The notes beneath the pieces were generated by a model. It saw nothing but the letters and a program-made list of their open reading frames with translations. It was not told the origin of the DNA and did not search any database. From Vreelandella nanhaiensis (lineage in GTDB: Bacteria > Pseudomonadota > Gammaproteobacteria > Pseudomonadales > Halomonadaceae), in the NCBI RefSeq assembly GCF_003990185.1, contig NZ_RZHF01000015.1, positions 124,136 to 188,135 of the forward strand: a stretch of DNA of 64,000 bases, written 5' to 3'. A program made the position numbers and the translations under genes. Below, piece by piece: positions 1-8,859 of this stretch. Each line of letters starts with the position of its first letter. Position 1 is the first letter of the stretch.

Positions 1-800
1 ACCTCGCCTTCATCGCCTACAAGCTGTTCATCGGGCATAACGGACGCTGGATCAAGTGCACGAATGATTTCATTTTGCAGGCGCAGTAGACGTGGCTTCG
101 AGCGAAAGTTGCGATACATGTTGAGCGGAATCGCCTCGAAATCAGCTATGAAGTTCTGAAAGATACCGTCTAGTGCGCCCGCCCAACCCATAATTTTTTG
201 TTTGGTATCGCCCACGGCTGTTAGACGAGTATTGGTTCCTTGAAAAGCGAGCTTTAGCAATTCGTACTGCAGGTTTGTGCAATCTTGGAATTCATCTAGA
301 AAAACATCGCTATAGGTCTGACGAATGGCGTTACGAGCCATTTTTGATTTCTGCAAAATCTGAATTGCCAACGGCACTAGATCGGAAAACTCGATCAGGC
401 TTCTTGAGGGACCTGGTTTTCGATCAGCAATTTTGTAGCCGATATCTAGAGCATATTCACCCGTCAGCACCGACCGGAAGCGGTCGATAATGCGCTTGGC
501 GAAAGCATGGAAGGTGTAGCTGTCAAATCGTGATGCCAGTTCAAAACCGCAGCGGTGCTTAACCCTTTCTTTCAGATTGCTACTGGCGTCGACTTTAAAC
601 GAGATAGCCAGAATTTTTTTGGGATAACGACAGGTACTTGTGCGCAGAAGAAAGTCTGCTCGTTGGGCAAGCATTTCGGTTTTACCGGCCCCAGGGCCAG
701 CCGTGAGAGCTAGACAGTGCACCTGCTCCTTAGCTGCACGCATAGCGTTGGGTTCAAGTATTAACCCATCAGCGGGGTGCCATACATCGATAGTTATCAT
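1..800 (-). CDS. UvrD-like DNA helicase, Gabija GajB-like (partial)
   Basis: Partial gene: the first 266 codons are present and the rest lies beyond the left edge. The translation has superfamily 1 helicase motifs: Walker A AGPGAGKT near residue 35, motif II DEFQD near residue 177, GDTKQKIMGWAGA near residue 205 and NMYRNFRS near residue 233. Its ATG overlaps the TGA of the upstream OLD-nuclease gene (ATGA, 797-800), so the two are probably translationally coupled. A short UvrD/Rep/Pcr-type helicase directly behind an OLD-family ATPase/TOPRIM protein is the layout of Gabija, where GajB helps the GajA nuclease defend against phage. Family and coupling are seen; the defence role is inferred. 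It is distinct from the housekeeping uvrD at 43416-45614. Confidence 0.8.
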   Translation of the reverse strand, partial: MITIDVWHPADGLILEPNAMRAAKEQVHCLALTAGPGAGKTEMLAQRADFLLRTSTCRYPKKILAISFKVDASSNLKERVKHRCGFELASRFDSYTFHAFAKRIIDRFRSVLTGEYALDIGYKIADRKPGPSRSLIEFSDLVPLAIQILQKSKMARNAIRQTYSDVFLDEFQDCTNLQYELLKLAFQGTNTRLTAVGDTKQKIMGWAGALDGIFQNFIADFEAIPLNMYRNFRSKPRLLRLQNEIIRALDPASVMPDEQLVGDEGE

Positions 801-2722
801 TCGGGTAACTCGGCAAGCTTGGTTATCACGGCATCAGCCAAGCGGGCGAAAGACTTAGGCATGTTCGCGAGCAGGTCTTCATCACTTAGCTTGGCGAGCG
901 CATCAATATGCGCTGCCGGTTTGCTGCCAAGCTTGAAGCTGCGGTGATAAGTGCCGAATAATTTCTGTTCTTCCTCGCTGTATTGGCTTGGGTTGTGATG
1001 ACTTTTTCCGAGGATAGCTCTGATCGTTGACTCATCAGGTGTTTCTCTTACGACACCGTAGGCGTTCGGATAGGCGAGGAGCATTGAAAAGTCTAGATCC
1101 AAGGGGTCAGAGAAAAATATTCCTCTAGCTTCCAGTTCGAGGAATACGTTTTTCTTTCCTTCACAAAAAAAATGATGTGTTCGAATTGGGGTTTCGATCG
1201 CGTCCCATCGGGGTAATGTCCAATCAGAAGGTAGTGCCTTAGTTGGTGCGAACTTATCGAGTTGATCGTTCACATATTTGATTCGTCCCCATCCAGCCTG
1301 ATAACGCGCGATATCCAGGTCGAGCATAGTCAGGTAGGGAATCTGTAGAGCAGAAAGTAATCGCCAAAAGTGGTTAACGTGTCGTCCGCCCAAGGGCGCT
1401 ATCGATACAGCGGACTCATCGACTGGAGCACCTTTCGCCTGAAGAAGTCGTGGAAGCACAATTTCTTCACTGTCTCCTTCTCCCAATACTACAAGACGAG
1501 AGAAATAGACTTCCGGAAAGGCCTGCACGGCCTCACGTACAAACTTGTGTGCTTCATCCGTGGTGCTGGGCAAGTGAATATGGGTAACATGCGAAGTTCT
1601 TCCCTCGGCTAGACGCAGATATCGAATCCGTTCGGGAGCAACGCGTCGTAGCATTGATGGGGCGTGAGTAGCAATTAGGGCTTGCGCATCGCCGTTGCCG
1701 GACATCACATTGAGAGCATTAACGATTCGTCCGAGGTAATGTGGCGAAAGGCTGTTCTCCGGTTCTTCGATTGCGACCAGTGTAAAGACAGGCGGTCGCA
1801 ATTTGTCGGCATTGAATGATGTGTCTTCTTCAGCCAGCACGGCGCGACCAATGGCTTGTGACGAAAGCACAAGGGACAAATAGAGCATCGATTTTTGGCC
1901 ATCGCTCAAGCGTGAGAAGTCCACCAACTGTTCATCGTGCCCCGGTGAAAAAGAAACCGACATATGCCTCAATAGCGCTTCAACCTCAGAGGCCACAAAG
2001 GTAATTTTCGGATCGGTAAAAAAGCTGCCTTTGTGTAAAGCGCCCCATGCTGCTCTCAAGCTTGTACTGAGTGCATTTACGGATGGGTTGGAAGCAAGGC
2101 TATTGCTGATTTGGTCAGTGAGATCCTTGATGGCATCGCGCTCGGCATCCCAGATCACTGCACGCAACATACGACCGAGCAATGCATTGGCACCGTAAGC
2201 GATATGGTCAGCCGGGTCGCGGCGGGCGGGCAGATAGTGGACATGAATATGATTACGCTCAGCTCGGTGCACTTGCGCTGTACTGAGCGGCGAGCCATCT
2301 GCATCAATGTCCAACACATAAACTAAGGTTTCTTCAATGTCTCCATCCTGTCCCATGTTGGCATTAAGACGAAAACGAACTCTAGGTATGCCATGTTCCT
2401 CGTCGAGGCGCATGTGGCCAAAGTGTGGAGCAACGGTGCTATTGTCTTCATCTTCCGCCAGTTCCGGGAATAGAAAATCGGCTTCTATCCAGAGCTGACG
2501 TTCTTCTGGTACGTTCTCCTCATCGAAGGGGACGTGAAAATCCGATCGTAGGATTCGGCGCAAGGACGGGTCAAAAGCAAACAGGCGGCATAGAGCCTGT
2601 AGCGCTGCTGTCTTACCTGAGCCGTTGGGGCCAATCAGATAAGTAATTTCTTCAAGCCTGAGCTCAACAGGCTCTACTCCAAAGGACTGGAAATTTGATA
2701 GACGAATTGATTGAAGTTTCAT
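797..2722 (-). CDS. OLD-family ATP-dependent nuclease, Gabija GajA-like
   Basis: 641 residues. The N-terminal half is an ABC-type ATPase with Walker A GPNGSGKT (31-38), an ABC signature-like LSDGQKS near 277 and Walker B VAIEEPENSLSPH near 325. The C-terminal half is a TOPRIM nuclease: VVLGEGDSEEIVLPRLL supplies the acidic Glu and YLTMLDLDIAR the DxD motif. This order defines OLD nucleases; the UvrD-like helicase gene overlapping its 3' end makes it a class 2 OLD, or Gabija GajA-like, protein. In Gabija GajA is a sequence-specific nicking endonuclease held inactive by nucleotides and freed when phage replication depletes them. At 641 residues it is somewhat longer than the Bacillus GajA. It starts 24 bp after the hsdR remnant. 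Family assignment is firm; the Gabija label is inferred from pairing. Confidence 0.82.
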   Translation of the reverse strand: MKLQSIRLSNFQSFGVEPVELRLEEITYLIGPNGSGKTAALQALCRLFAFDPSLRRILRSDFHVPFDEENVPEERQLWIEADFLFPELAEDEDNSTVAPHFGHMRLDEEHGIPRVRFRLNANMGQDGDIEETLVYVLDIDADGSPLSTAQVHRAERNHIHVHYLPARRDPADHIAYGANALLGRMLRAVIWDAERDAIKDLTDQISNSLASNPSVNALSTSLRAAWGALHKGSFFTDPKITFVASEVEALLRHMSVSFSPGHDEQLVDFSRLSDGQKSMLYLSLVLSSQAIGRAVLAEEDTSFNADKLRPPVFTLVAIEEPENSLSPHYLGRIVNALNVMSGNGDAQALIATHAPSMLRRVAPERIRYLRLAEGRTSHVTHIHLPSTTDEAHKFVREAVQAFPEVYFSRLVVLGEGDSEEIVLPRLLQAKGAPVDESAVSIAPLGGRHVNHFWRLLSALQIPYLTMLDLDIARYQAGWGRIKYVNDQLDKFAPTKALPSDWTLPRWDAIETPIRTHHFFCEGKKNVFLELEARGIFFSDPLDLDFSMLLAYPNAYGVVRETPDESTIRAILGKSHHNPSQYSEEEQKLFGTYHRSFKLGSKPAAHIDALAKLSDEDLLANMPKSFARLADAVITKLAELPE

Positions 2723-2745
2723 ATAGGTTTTTGATCCTATTTTAT

Positions 2746-3094
2746 TTATTCGTTGACCGCCTGACCTTTTCGCTCTTTACCCACGTCTTGTTCTACCGCA
2801 GGGTAGTTAATCAACTGCTGATAGATCGTATGGTTGGACTGCGTAATGATGGGAAGTCTCGCCGCAGGGCCTTGAGCAAGTCCTCTTCAATGATCCAAGG
2901 GTTCAAGCGCCACAGGGCAGCTCCAACCCTTTAAACAGAGTTACATCACGGCAGTAGCTATGCTCTTCGGTCGTGGGCGTGCCCTTGATAAGAAGCAAAG
3001 GAGATAACCCTGCACCGGGAGCATAGCTCCAACCTAATTGCTGGAGCGTAGCAACGGCGGGCAGTTCGATCTTTTCGACTTCATCTTGAAGCAA
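2746..3094 (-). pseudogene. 5' remnant of type I restriction endonuclease hsdR, frameshifted
   Basis: The intact first 50 or so codons read like an HsdR N-terminus (IELPAVATLQQLGWSYAPG, then SYCRDVTL). The homology then jumps frame to AALWRLNPWIIEEDLLKALR and jumps again to a stretch containing TIYQQLINYPAVEQDVGKE, ending RKGQAVNE and a TAA at 2746. All three pieces fall in the order expected for HsdR, so this is one gene with at least two frameshifts whose helicase and remaining domains have been lost. An active HsdR is about 800-1100 residues. The remnant lies in the same orientation as the hsdM fragment at 6883-7083, with ietAS between. Recognition rests on memory of HsdR N-termini, not a search. 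Confidence 0.7.
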
Positions 3095-3193
3095 ATTAGT
3101 TATTGTTTGCCATACCTTCCGCTCAGCCTAGCATGCTACTGACACCGAATCAGCCGTGGACGACCTTATCGGCGAGCATCTCGCAGCAAGTAT

Positions 3194-3224
3194 TTGTGAA
3201 GCACCTCAGTGAACGCGTTATACT
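3194..3224 (+). promoter_or_regulatory. Candidate promoter for ietAS
   Basis: TTGTGA (3194-3199) and TATACT (3219-3224) resemble -35 and -10 elements but are 19 bp apart, slightly long. The -10 lies 60 bp before the ietA ATG and there is no competing gene on this strand. Weak evidence; the ietA start itself lacks a good Shine-Dalgarno. Confidence 0.35.
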
Positions 3225-3283
3225 TTATTCAATCAAAAAGCCAGTCCAGCTTGGGCATTTTCCACAAACGCATCCGGTAACTT

Positions 3284-4270
3284 ATGGCGACGGCAGAGCA
3301 AATCAAAGCATTATTGAAGAGCCACGCTGATCATGATGATCAGCGGTTCTACTCTATTGCCTTGCAAGTCGCGGCCAAAGAAGCTCGCAAAGGCCACCAT
3401 AAGCTGGCCAATGAGCTCAAAGAAACCATCGAGCGCTCACAGAAAGCGTCCAAAAGCCTTACTGTTGCGCCCTCTAAGCCAACCCCGCTCGCTCAGCATC
3501 CCAAGGGCGATTTGAAGGGGCTTTTGGAGCTGACACATTCCAGCGCTCGTAAAAATGAGCTAGTGCTGTCGAGTGAGGTGAATGAGCGGTTAGATAAGGT
3601 GTTATTGGAGCAACGACAAAAAAGCCGCCTGGCTCAGTTTGGCCTTTCTCCAAGGCGCAAGCTGTTATTTACCGGCTCTCCAGGTACGGGTAAAACCCTT
3701 TCGGCCGCCGTATTGGCTTCAGAACTGAAGCTTCCGCTATACACCATCGTGTTGGATAACTTGATCACTCGTTTTATGGGCGAAACCGCCGCTAAGCTTC
3801 GGTTGATTTTTGATCACATCAAACAAACCCGGGCGGTATACCTATTTGACGAATTTGACGCGATTGGCACCCAGCGGGGTGCGACAAACGATGTTGGTGA
3901 GATACGTCGGGTATTGAACTCGTTCCTTATGTTTGTCGAACAGGACACCTCTGAAAGCATTATTTTGGCGGCGACCAATCACCCAGAGCTTTTGGATAAA
4001 GCGCTCTACCGGCGCTTTGATGACATTATCCAGTTCGAAAAGCCTGGCCAGGCGCAAATCAAGCAACTGATTGAAAACCGCCTTTCCGCGTTTGAGACTG
4101 AGCACCTAGGCTGGGATGAAATCACCCATGCTGCCTGCGGGCTAAGCTCAGCGGACGTCACCCGAGCCTGTGAAGACGCTGCCAAAGAAGCGGTCTTACG
4201 CCATGATGCCAACATCACCACTGCAATGATTACAAAGGCCGTGCAACGCCGGCAAAACGGAAAACAATAA
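3284..4270 (+). CDS. ietA: AAA ATPase, IetA-like defence/stability protein
   Basis: 328 residues. A helical N-terminal 100 residues precede one AAA module: Walker A GSPGTGKT (131-138), Walker B VYLFDEFDAIG (Asp/Glu about 189-190), the sensor stretch ILAATNHPELLDKALYRRFDD with the arginine finger, and an AAA lid. It is followed after 16 bp by a subtilisin-like protease gene. An AAA ATPase plus S8 protease pair is the ietAS module, first described as a plasmid incompatibility/stability toxin-antitoxin pair in Agrobacterium (IetA the antitoxin) and later found in defence-gene surveys. Its orientation is opposite to every other gene in the left part of the island and it lies between two hsd fragments, suggesting insertion as a unit. 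The start has a poor ribosome binding site, so low translation is possible. Confidence 0.82.
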   Translation: MATAEQIKALLKSHADHDDQRFYSIALQVAAKEARKGHHKLANELKETIERSQKASKSLTVAPSKPTPLAQHPKGDLKGLLELTHSSARKNELVLSSEVNERLDKVLLEQRQKSRLAQFGLSPRRKLLFTGSPGTGKTLSAAVLASELKLPLYTIVLDNLITRFMGETAAKLRLIFDHIKQTRAVYLFDEFDAIGTQRGATNDVGEIRRVLNSFLMFVEQDTSESIILAATNHPELLDKALYRRFDDIIQFEKPGQAQIKQLIENRLSAFETEHLGWDEITHAACGLSSADVTRACEDAAKEAVLRHDANITTAMITKAVQRRQNGKQ

Positions 4271-4286
4271 GCGATAAGGGTGCTTC

Positions 4287-6809
4287 ATGGCGGATCGGAA
4301 ACCGCATTTACTGGTAAACGGTGTAGGTAGCAGAGAAGACTTTCAGTCCCGCAGCCGAGGTAGAAACCCCAAAATTGCTCTTCAAGATAGGTATCAACAC
4401 GGCACTGCCTTAGCACAGCAATACTCCAGTGTGTTGACTAGGCATCAGGCTCACCAAGCTGGGGCGTTGGCACCTATTACTGCTGAAACAGGTGTTTACG
4501 TTGAAATAGTAGGATTTTCAGGAGTCGAGCTTCCATTGGATAGGCTTGATAATAAGGATTTCCATCTACGTTCTTGTACCAAAATTGACGATCAAGAAAT
4601 CGCCGTAGTGTTTATTCCTGAATCGCGGCGGAATGCTTTCCTGGCTAAGGTGAGTCGGTACTTAGATGAAAATTCCCCCAAAAGTGGCTTGCCATTAAAT
4701 CAAACACTTATTGACAGCATCGCTGAAATCAAACTGGCAGATTTACGCTCCTTCTGGACAGATGCTCAAGAGCTATTTCCCGAATCAGCAGATCAGCCTA
4801 TGTGGTGGGAGCTGTGGCTGAAAAAGCGGGCGACAGACCTATCCGCTAGAGAAGTTGCTGAGCAGCTTGCGGAGCGGCTCGACGCTGAGCTAAGCAACAC
4901 CTCGCTTAGCTTCTTTGATAGTTTTGTTATCCTTATCAAGGCGACCGTTGAACAGCTTGAGTCAGCCCCCGAACTTATTGCCAACCTTGAAGAGCTGCGT
5001 CGCGCCAAGCAAACCCCAAATGCGTTCATTTCCATGGCTGCCAAAGGACAGCACGAGTGGGCCAGTGAGCTAGCAGATCGGATACGGCTAGACGAAAATA
5101 CAACCACGGCTATTACGGTCCTGGATACAGGGATAAACTACCACCATCCACTGTTAAGCCAGGTTACTACGCAGCAATTAGCACAAGCGTGGGAGCCCAG
5201 CTGGCCTCTCTATGATGACTACCAGCCTACCTACCCCCTTGCGCCCTATAATGATCACGGTTCCAGACAAGCGGGGCTGGCAGCGTTGGGTGAGCTAGAT
5301 AAGTCATTACTCGATACCCACGAGATTTGGCTCACTTACAGAGTTGAGTCTGGCCGCATACTGCCACCGGCTGGCGATAACGATCCTGAGCTTTACGGTG
5401 CTATTACGGTAGGCACCGCAGCGAAGCTTGAAATTGATAATCCGGAATTTTCCCGCGTTTTTTCTCTGGCTGTTACCTCGCCCGCTGACTCGATCAGCGG
5501 GCAGCCTTCGTCCTGGTCTGCCGAAATTGATCAGTTCGCTTTTGGCTTGGAAGACGACTTACAGCGGCTGTTTGTAATTTCGGCTGGTAACAACCAAGCG
5601 TTATACGCGACAGTGGATTACTGGGATCAAGTACACCTCGCAGACATTGAAGACCCGGCCCAAGCATGGAACGCCTTAACCGTTGGCGCTTACACAGAAA
5701 AAACAATCAATGATGACCCAAGCTTTGCCGGCTGGGCACCCTTTGCTAAATCAGGAGATGTTGCTCCCGCTAGTCGGTCATCAGTTAATTGGGGCTGGAA
5801 AAAACAAGCGCCTTACAAGCCGGATGTGGTGGCAGAAGGCGGTAATCGTTTGCTGTCATCTGACGGCACGGAAGTGTCAGATGCTGACGTTGTGTCGCTA
5901 CTAACGACCTCAGGTAGAGCCAGCGGGCAGTTATTTGAAACCACTAAGGATACCAGCGCCGCCTGTGCCCTGGTTTCCAGGCAAGCCGCACTATTAATGG
6001 CGGAATACCCTGGTTACTGGCCGGAAACAATACGTGGGTTGATTGTTCATTCGGCGGAATGGACACCCAGAATGTGGAAGCGCTTTGATTTGCTCCAAAA
6101 AGGACAGCCGCCTTCTAATGCTGCCAAGACAATGCTGCGAAGCGTTGGTCATGGCGTCCCTAGCTTAGAGCGTGCAAGGTATAGCGCTAATCACGCCCTG
6201 ACACTGATTGTTCAGGATACTCTGCAGCCCTTCTCCAAGCCAAGCGCCAAAGTCTCTGATAATCCAAAGCTGAATGAAATGAAGCTTTACCAGTTGCCTT
6301 GGCCTTTCGAAGAATTGCGCAAACTGCCGCCAGAGCTAAATATTAAATTACGAGTGACGCTTTCGTACTTTATTGAGCCGAATCCAGGCCGTAGAGGCTA
6401 CCGCCAGCGCTACAGCTATCAATCCCACGGCCTGCGTTTCAAAGTGGCCAATCCCGGACAACCCTTGAGAAATTTTCGAGCAGCAATCAACAAGATTGCT
6501 AACGATACAGTTGAAGATTATCAAGGCGTAGAGGGAGACAAAAGTGGCTGGCTATTTGGTACTAATCTAAAAACATACGGCTCACTTCATTCTGATACAT
6601 GGACAGGTTCAGCGGCGGATCTAGCCGATATGCACACGCTAGCGGTGTATCCCGTGGGTGGCTGGTGGAAATACCGAGCGGGGGAGGAGCGTTGGCGAAA
6701 TCATGTCCGTTTTAGCTTGGTCGTCAGTATCGACGTACCGGATAGCGAGGTGGATATCTACTCTGAGGTTGAGAGCCTGATTCAAACCCGTGTGCAGGTG
6801 GAGACCTAA
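4287..6809 (+). CDS. ietS: Subtilisin-like serine protease (S8), IetS-like
   Basis: 840 residues with no signal peptide, so probably cytoplasmic. The S8 catalytic set is visible: Asp about 280 in TAITVLDTGINYHHP, His about 324 in YNDHGSRQAG, oxyanion Asn about 435 in FVISAGNN, and Ser about 557 in DTSAACALVSRQAALL. About 270 residues precede the protease domain and about 240 follow it; these extensions may sense a target or bind the ATPase. An AAGGG Shine-Dalgarno precedes the ATG and the gap to ietA is 16 bp, so they form one operon. By analogy with ietAS the protease is the toxic effector controlled by the ATPase. The catalytic residues look intact. The biological target is unknown. Confidence 0.83.
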   Translation: MADRKPHLLVNGVGSREDFQSRSRGRNPKIALQDRYQHGTALAQQYSSVLTRHQAHQAGALAPITAETGVYVEIVGFSGVELPLDRLDNKDFHLRSCTKIDDQEIAVVFIPESRRNAFLAKVSRYLDENSPKSGLPLNQTLIDSIAEIKLADLRSFWTDAQELFPESADQPMWWELWLKKRATDLSAREVAEQLAERLDAELSNTSLSFFDSFVILIKATVEQLESAPELIANLEELRRAKQTPNAFISMAAKGQHEWASELADRIRLDENTTTAITVLDTGINYHHPLLSQVTTQQLAQAWEPSWPLYDDYQPTYPLAPYNDHGSRQAGLAALGELDKSLLDTHEIWLTYRVESGRILPPAGDNDPELYGAITVGTAAKLEIDNPEFSRVFSLAVTSPADSISGQPSSWSAEIDQFAFGLEDDLQRLFVISAGNNQALYATVDYWDQVHLADIEDPAQAWNALTVGAYTEKTINDDPSFAGWAPFAKSGDVAPASRSSVNWGWKKQAPYKPDVVAEGGNRLLSSDGTEVSDADVVSLLTTSGRASGQLFETTKDTSAACALVSRQAALLMAEYPGYWPETIRGLIVHSAEWTPRMWKRFDLLQKGQPPSNAAKTMLRSVGHGVPSLERARYSANHALTLIVQDTLQPFSKPSAKVSDNPKLNEMKLYQLPWPFEELRKLPPELNIKLRVTLSYFIEPNPGRRGYRQRYSYQSHGLRFKVANPGQPLRNFRAAINKIANDTVEDYQGVEGDKSGWLFGTNLKTYGSLHSDTWTGSAADLADMHTLAVYPVGGWWKYRAGEERWRNHVRFSLVVSIDVPDSEVDIYSEVESLIQTRVQVET

Positions 6810-6882
6810 GAAGGCGGCACCGATACGCAATGTTCAATACCTATCCCTCAGAGGCGGGTTAGGGTTCGGCTAGCTCTCACGC

Positions 6883-7083
6883 TTAGGCCTCGTTTTTGTC
6901 TTTGCTGAGATAATACTCAACTACCGACTCTTGGGCTTTTTCGAAGGCATCTGACAGGTGTTTCAAGAACATCGTGCCGAAAATGTAATCCTTGTAATCG
7001 GACGCATCCATATTGCCGCGCTGGATATCGACGGCTTCCCATAAGAAGGATTCCAGCTGTTGCAGCGTAACGGTGTAGCTCAT
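6883..7083 (-). pseudogene. 5' remnant of type I methyltransferase hsdM
   Basis: Starting at the ATG at 7083 the frame begins [19 protein letters not shown] and continues through [20 protein letters not shown] to [11 protein letters not shown], a typical HsdM N-terminal helical domain. It stops after 66 residues with TAA at 6883; a functional HsdM is about 500 residues and the catalytic NPPF region is absent. The reading frame is open upstream to 7209, just after the stop of the inovirus Gp2-like gene. Together with the hsdR remnant this marks an eroded hsdM-hsdR operon into which ietAS is placed. Confidence 0.75.
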
Positions 7084-7209
7084 TGATGATTCCATGTATG
7101 GCAGTACCTGTGGGCATAGCTGATACATAGTCCCCACAAAATAGTGCGCCGAGTTTATTAGCTCATCACTGTTGTTACAGAGAAAATAGTTGTTAGAGCT
7201 TAAGATCAT

Positions 7210-7875
7210 TCAGTTATGACTGGTACTGAATGAACGTATCCCTAGCCCGTACTGTTTCGTATCAGCTTTGCAAAGGTAAGAAGCGCGATAGAACGCCTCC
7301 TGAAAGTTACTCTCGTCACCTCGGTTAATCCCATAGAACGGATTGTCAGGCACATAAATCCATGGCTCTTGAGGATTCCAAACGACTCCTAGAGCACTAT
7401 ACCAAGCGCGTGACACACGGCTGATAAGGTTCTCATTGGGAGAGCATGCCTTGCCAGGCATAAAATAGGAGCCGCGGTTGAGTATCAAGAAAAAGTGATA
7501 ATGCATCTTACCATTATCACCTACTTCACGAGTCCAGACGAAACGTACCTTGGTATCAGGCACCCAGTTACTTTTACGCCTGCGTTTCAGATCATGTTTG
7601 ATAATGGCCCTGAGAGAAGCTATGAACTTTGGCATCAGAAGCATGTGATCCACAATTGTCATTTGGTCACTTATCATTGTGGGGATGACCGGTTCAACAC
7701 GTATAGCAAGTACCCGAGAATAGTCTTCTAACGCATTCTCGAGTGTCTTTTGTAGCTTTTCTAGGTACTCAGTCACCATTGGCAAATACTTTACTTGAAC
7801 GGGCATCCCGTTGAATAAGGGTGAATAGTGATAGTGCACGTTAGGGTTAGAAGTTAGTCGTTGTATCATTTTCAA
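7210..7875 (-). CDS. Inovirus Gp2 / YagK-YfjJ family protein
   Basis: 221 residues. The centre, RFVWTREVGDNGKMHYHFFL followed by ILNRGSYF, matches the hallmark of the inovirus Gp2 or YagK/YfjJ family, small proteins carried by filamentous phages and by CP4-57-like cryptic prophages; a basic stretch KHDLKRRRKSNWVP precedes it. The HYH core recalls rolling-circle replicases, so a replication role is often supposed, but no function is proved. Its neighbour, 311 bp upstream, is an AlpA-type regulator, the same association seen in E. coli CP4-57. Length fits the family and no break is visible. It suggests the island descends from a satellite or cryptic prophage. Confidence 0.75.
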   Translation of the reverse strand: MKMIQRLTSNPNVHYHYSPLFNGMPVQVKYLPMVTEYLEKLQKTLENALEDYSRVLAIRVEPVIPTMISDQMTIVDHMLLMPKFIASLRAIIKHDLKRRRKSNWVPDTKVRFVWTREVGDNGKMHYHFFLILNRGSYFMPGKACSPNENLISRVSRAWYSALGVVWNPQEPWIYVPDNPFYGINRGDESNFQEAFYRASYLCKADTKQYGLGIRSFSTSHN

Positions 7876-8186
7876 TCTCCGATACGTGGATAACTGCCCA
7901 TTACCGACAAGGCATGGGCGTGTATGGCAGGCACGACGTATCCTCCAGCGTTTGCTGGATTCAATACGATGATGGTTTGTCGATGCTTCGATCTTGGACG
8001 ACTACTTCGGTGCGGGGCTCGATGCCCCTCCCTCTACCCTTTAATTACATTAATATTAATAATAATTAAACAAGGGTTAAAAAGGCTGATAGCAGCTCGA
8101 CGGATGTAGACGGGCGCTAGCGGGAGTGAGTAGCGGCTATTAGATAATCAACTCTTCAGTTAAATTATCAAAAGCTGGTTTAATCT
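7876..8186. other. Intergenic region with AT-rich palindrome
   Basis: No gene seen. It contains an AT-rich block around 8040-8070 with the perfect 12-bp palindrome ATTAATATTAAT (8049-8060), flanked by TTAATTA and TAATTAA, with CCCTTTAATTA on the left and TTAAACAAGGG on the right, so a larger imperfect dyad is possible. It lies between alpA and the Gp2-like gene and could be a promoter, terminator or replication-related site. Confidence 0.4.
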
Positions 8187-8384
8187 CTACAGCGCTTTAT
8201 CGTCTCTGCGCTCGATGCTTTCACAAATCCAAGCTTCAACTTCACGTTCGACCCAAGCAACGGCTCGGGTACCCAACTTGATGGGGTGAGGGAACTGCCC
8301 AAGGCTGATGTATTTGTAGACCGTCGATCTAGCCAGCCCAGTGCGATCCATAACTTCTTTGATGCGGATTAGTCGGTTGCTCAT
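8187..8384 (-). CDS. alpA: AlpA-family helix-turn-helix regulator
   Basis: 65 residues, the usual length for AlpA-type proteins. The sequence RIKEVMDRTGLARSTVYKYI followed by GQFPHPIKLGTRAVAWVEREVEAWI is the MerR-like winged helix of phage AlpA regulators. In E. coli AlpA activates the excisionase or integrase gene slpA of CP4-57; no integrase is visible here, so its target may lie outside the window or be lost. An AGGAG Shine-Dalgarno 6 bp before the ATG supports the start. It may also control the Gp2-like gene behind it. Confidence 0.85.
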   Translation of the reverse strand: MSNRLIRIKEVMDRTGLARSTVYKYISLGQFPHPIKLGTRAVAWVEREVEAWICESIERRDDKAL

Positions 8385-8859
8385 GACGAACTCCTGTTAT
8401 TCGTTCATGAGATGAGGCTGGTGAGTATTTTTTAATTCGAGAGTGCCCTCGACGACTGAGGCCTAGGAGACGGTAGGCACACCAGTCGCAGGCACGACTT
8501 CGTTTGATTCCTTGTTGAACAGGCCACGCTTTACTGCTCTTCACTGGTAATGAGCTGCACCACATCTCGACACATTAAAAGTGTATTGGCGAGAAAGTGA
8601 AGAGGCCTATAGCGATAACAACCTATATAACAACCTGATCCGCGCTTGGACCTTTGCCAATGGATGCCCGTTGGATTGAATGTACGGCTTGGCTTACATC
8701 GTCGCCAAAAGTATCACCGATCAAATTTACGTGTATTACTTCTATCTTGACGATCAGAACGCTTTTCAACAGCTTTCCTACGCGACCAATCATCTATGCA
8801 GTTTTCAAATCCGGTTGATCAGGGTTTGCACTGTTTTGGGAGCTGTTACGTGTAACGCG
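8385..8859. other. Intergenic region, no clear gene
   Basis: 475 bp between the double winged-helix gene and alpA. It holds the alpA Shine-Dalgarno and presumably its promoter. A short direct repeat ATAACAACCT occurs twice near 8617-8640. An open plus-strand stretch around 8575-8679 without a start codon reads YSDNNLYNNLIRAWTFANG; it may be a degraded gene fragment but I do not recognise it. Confidence 0.35.

Noticed and set aside
8575-8679. Open plus-strand frame reading YSDNNLYNNLIRAWTFANG
   Set aside because: No start codon and no family recognised; may be a gene scrap but cannot be supported.
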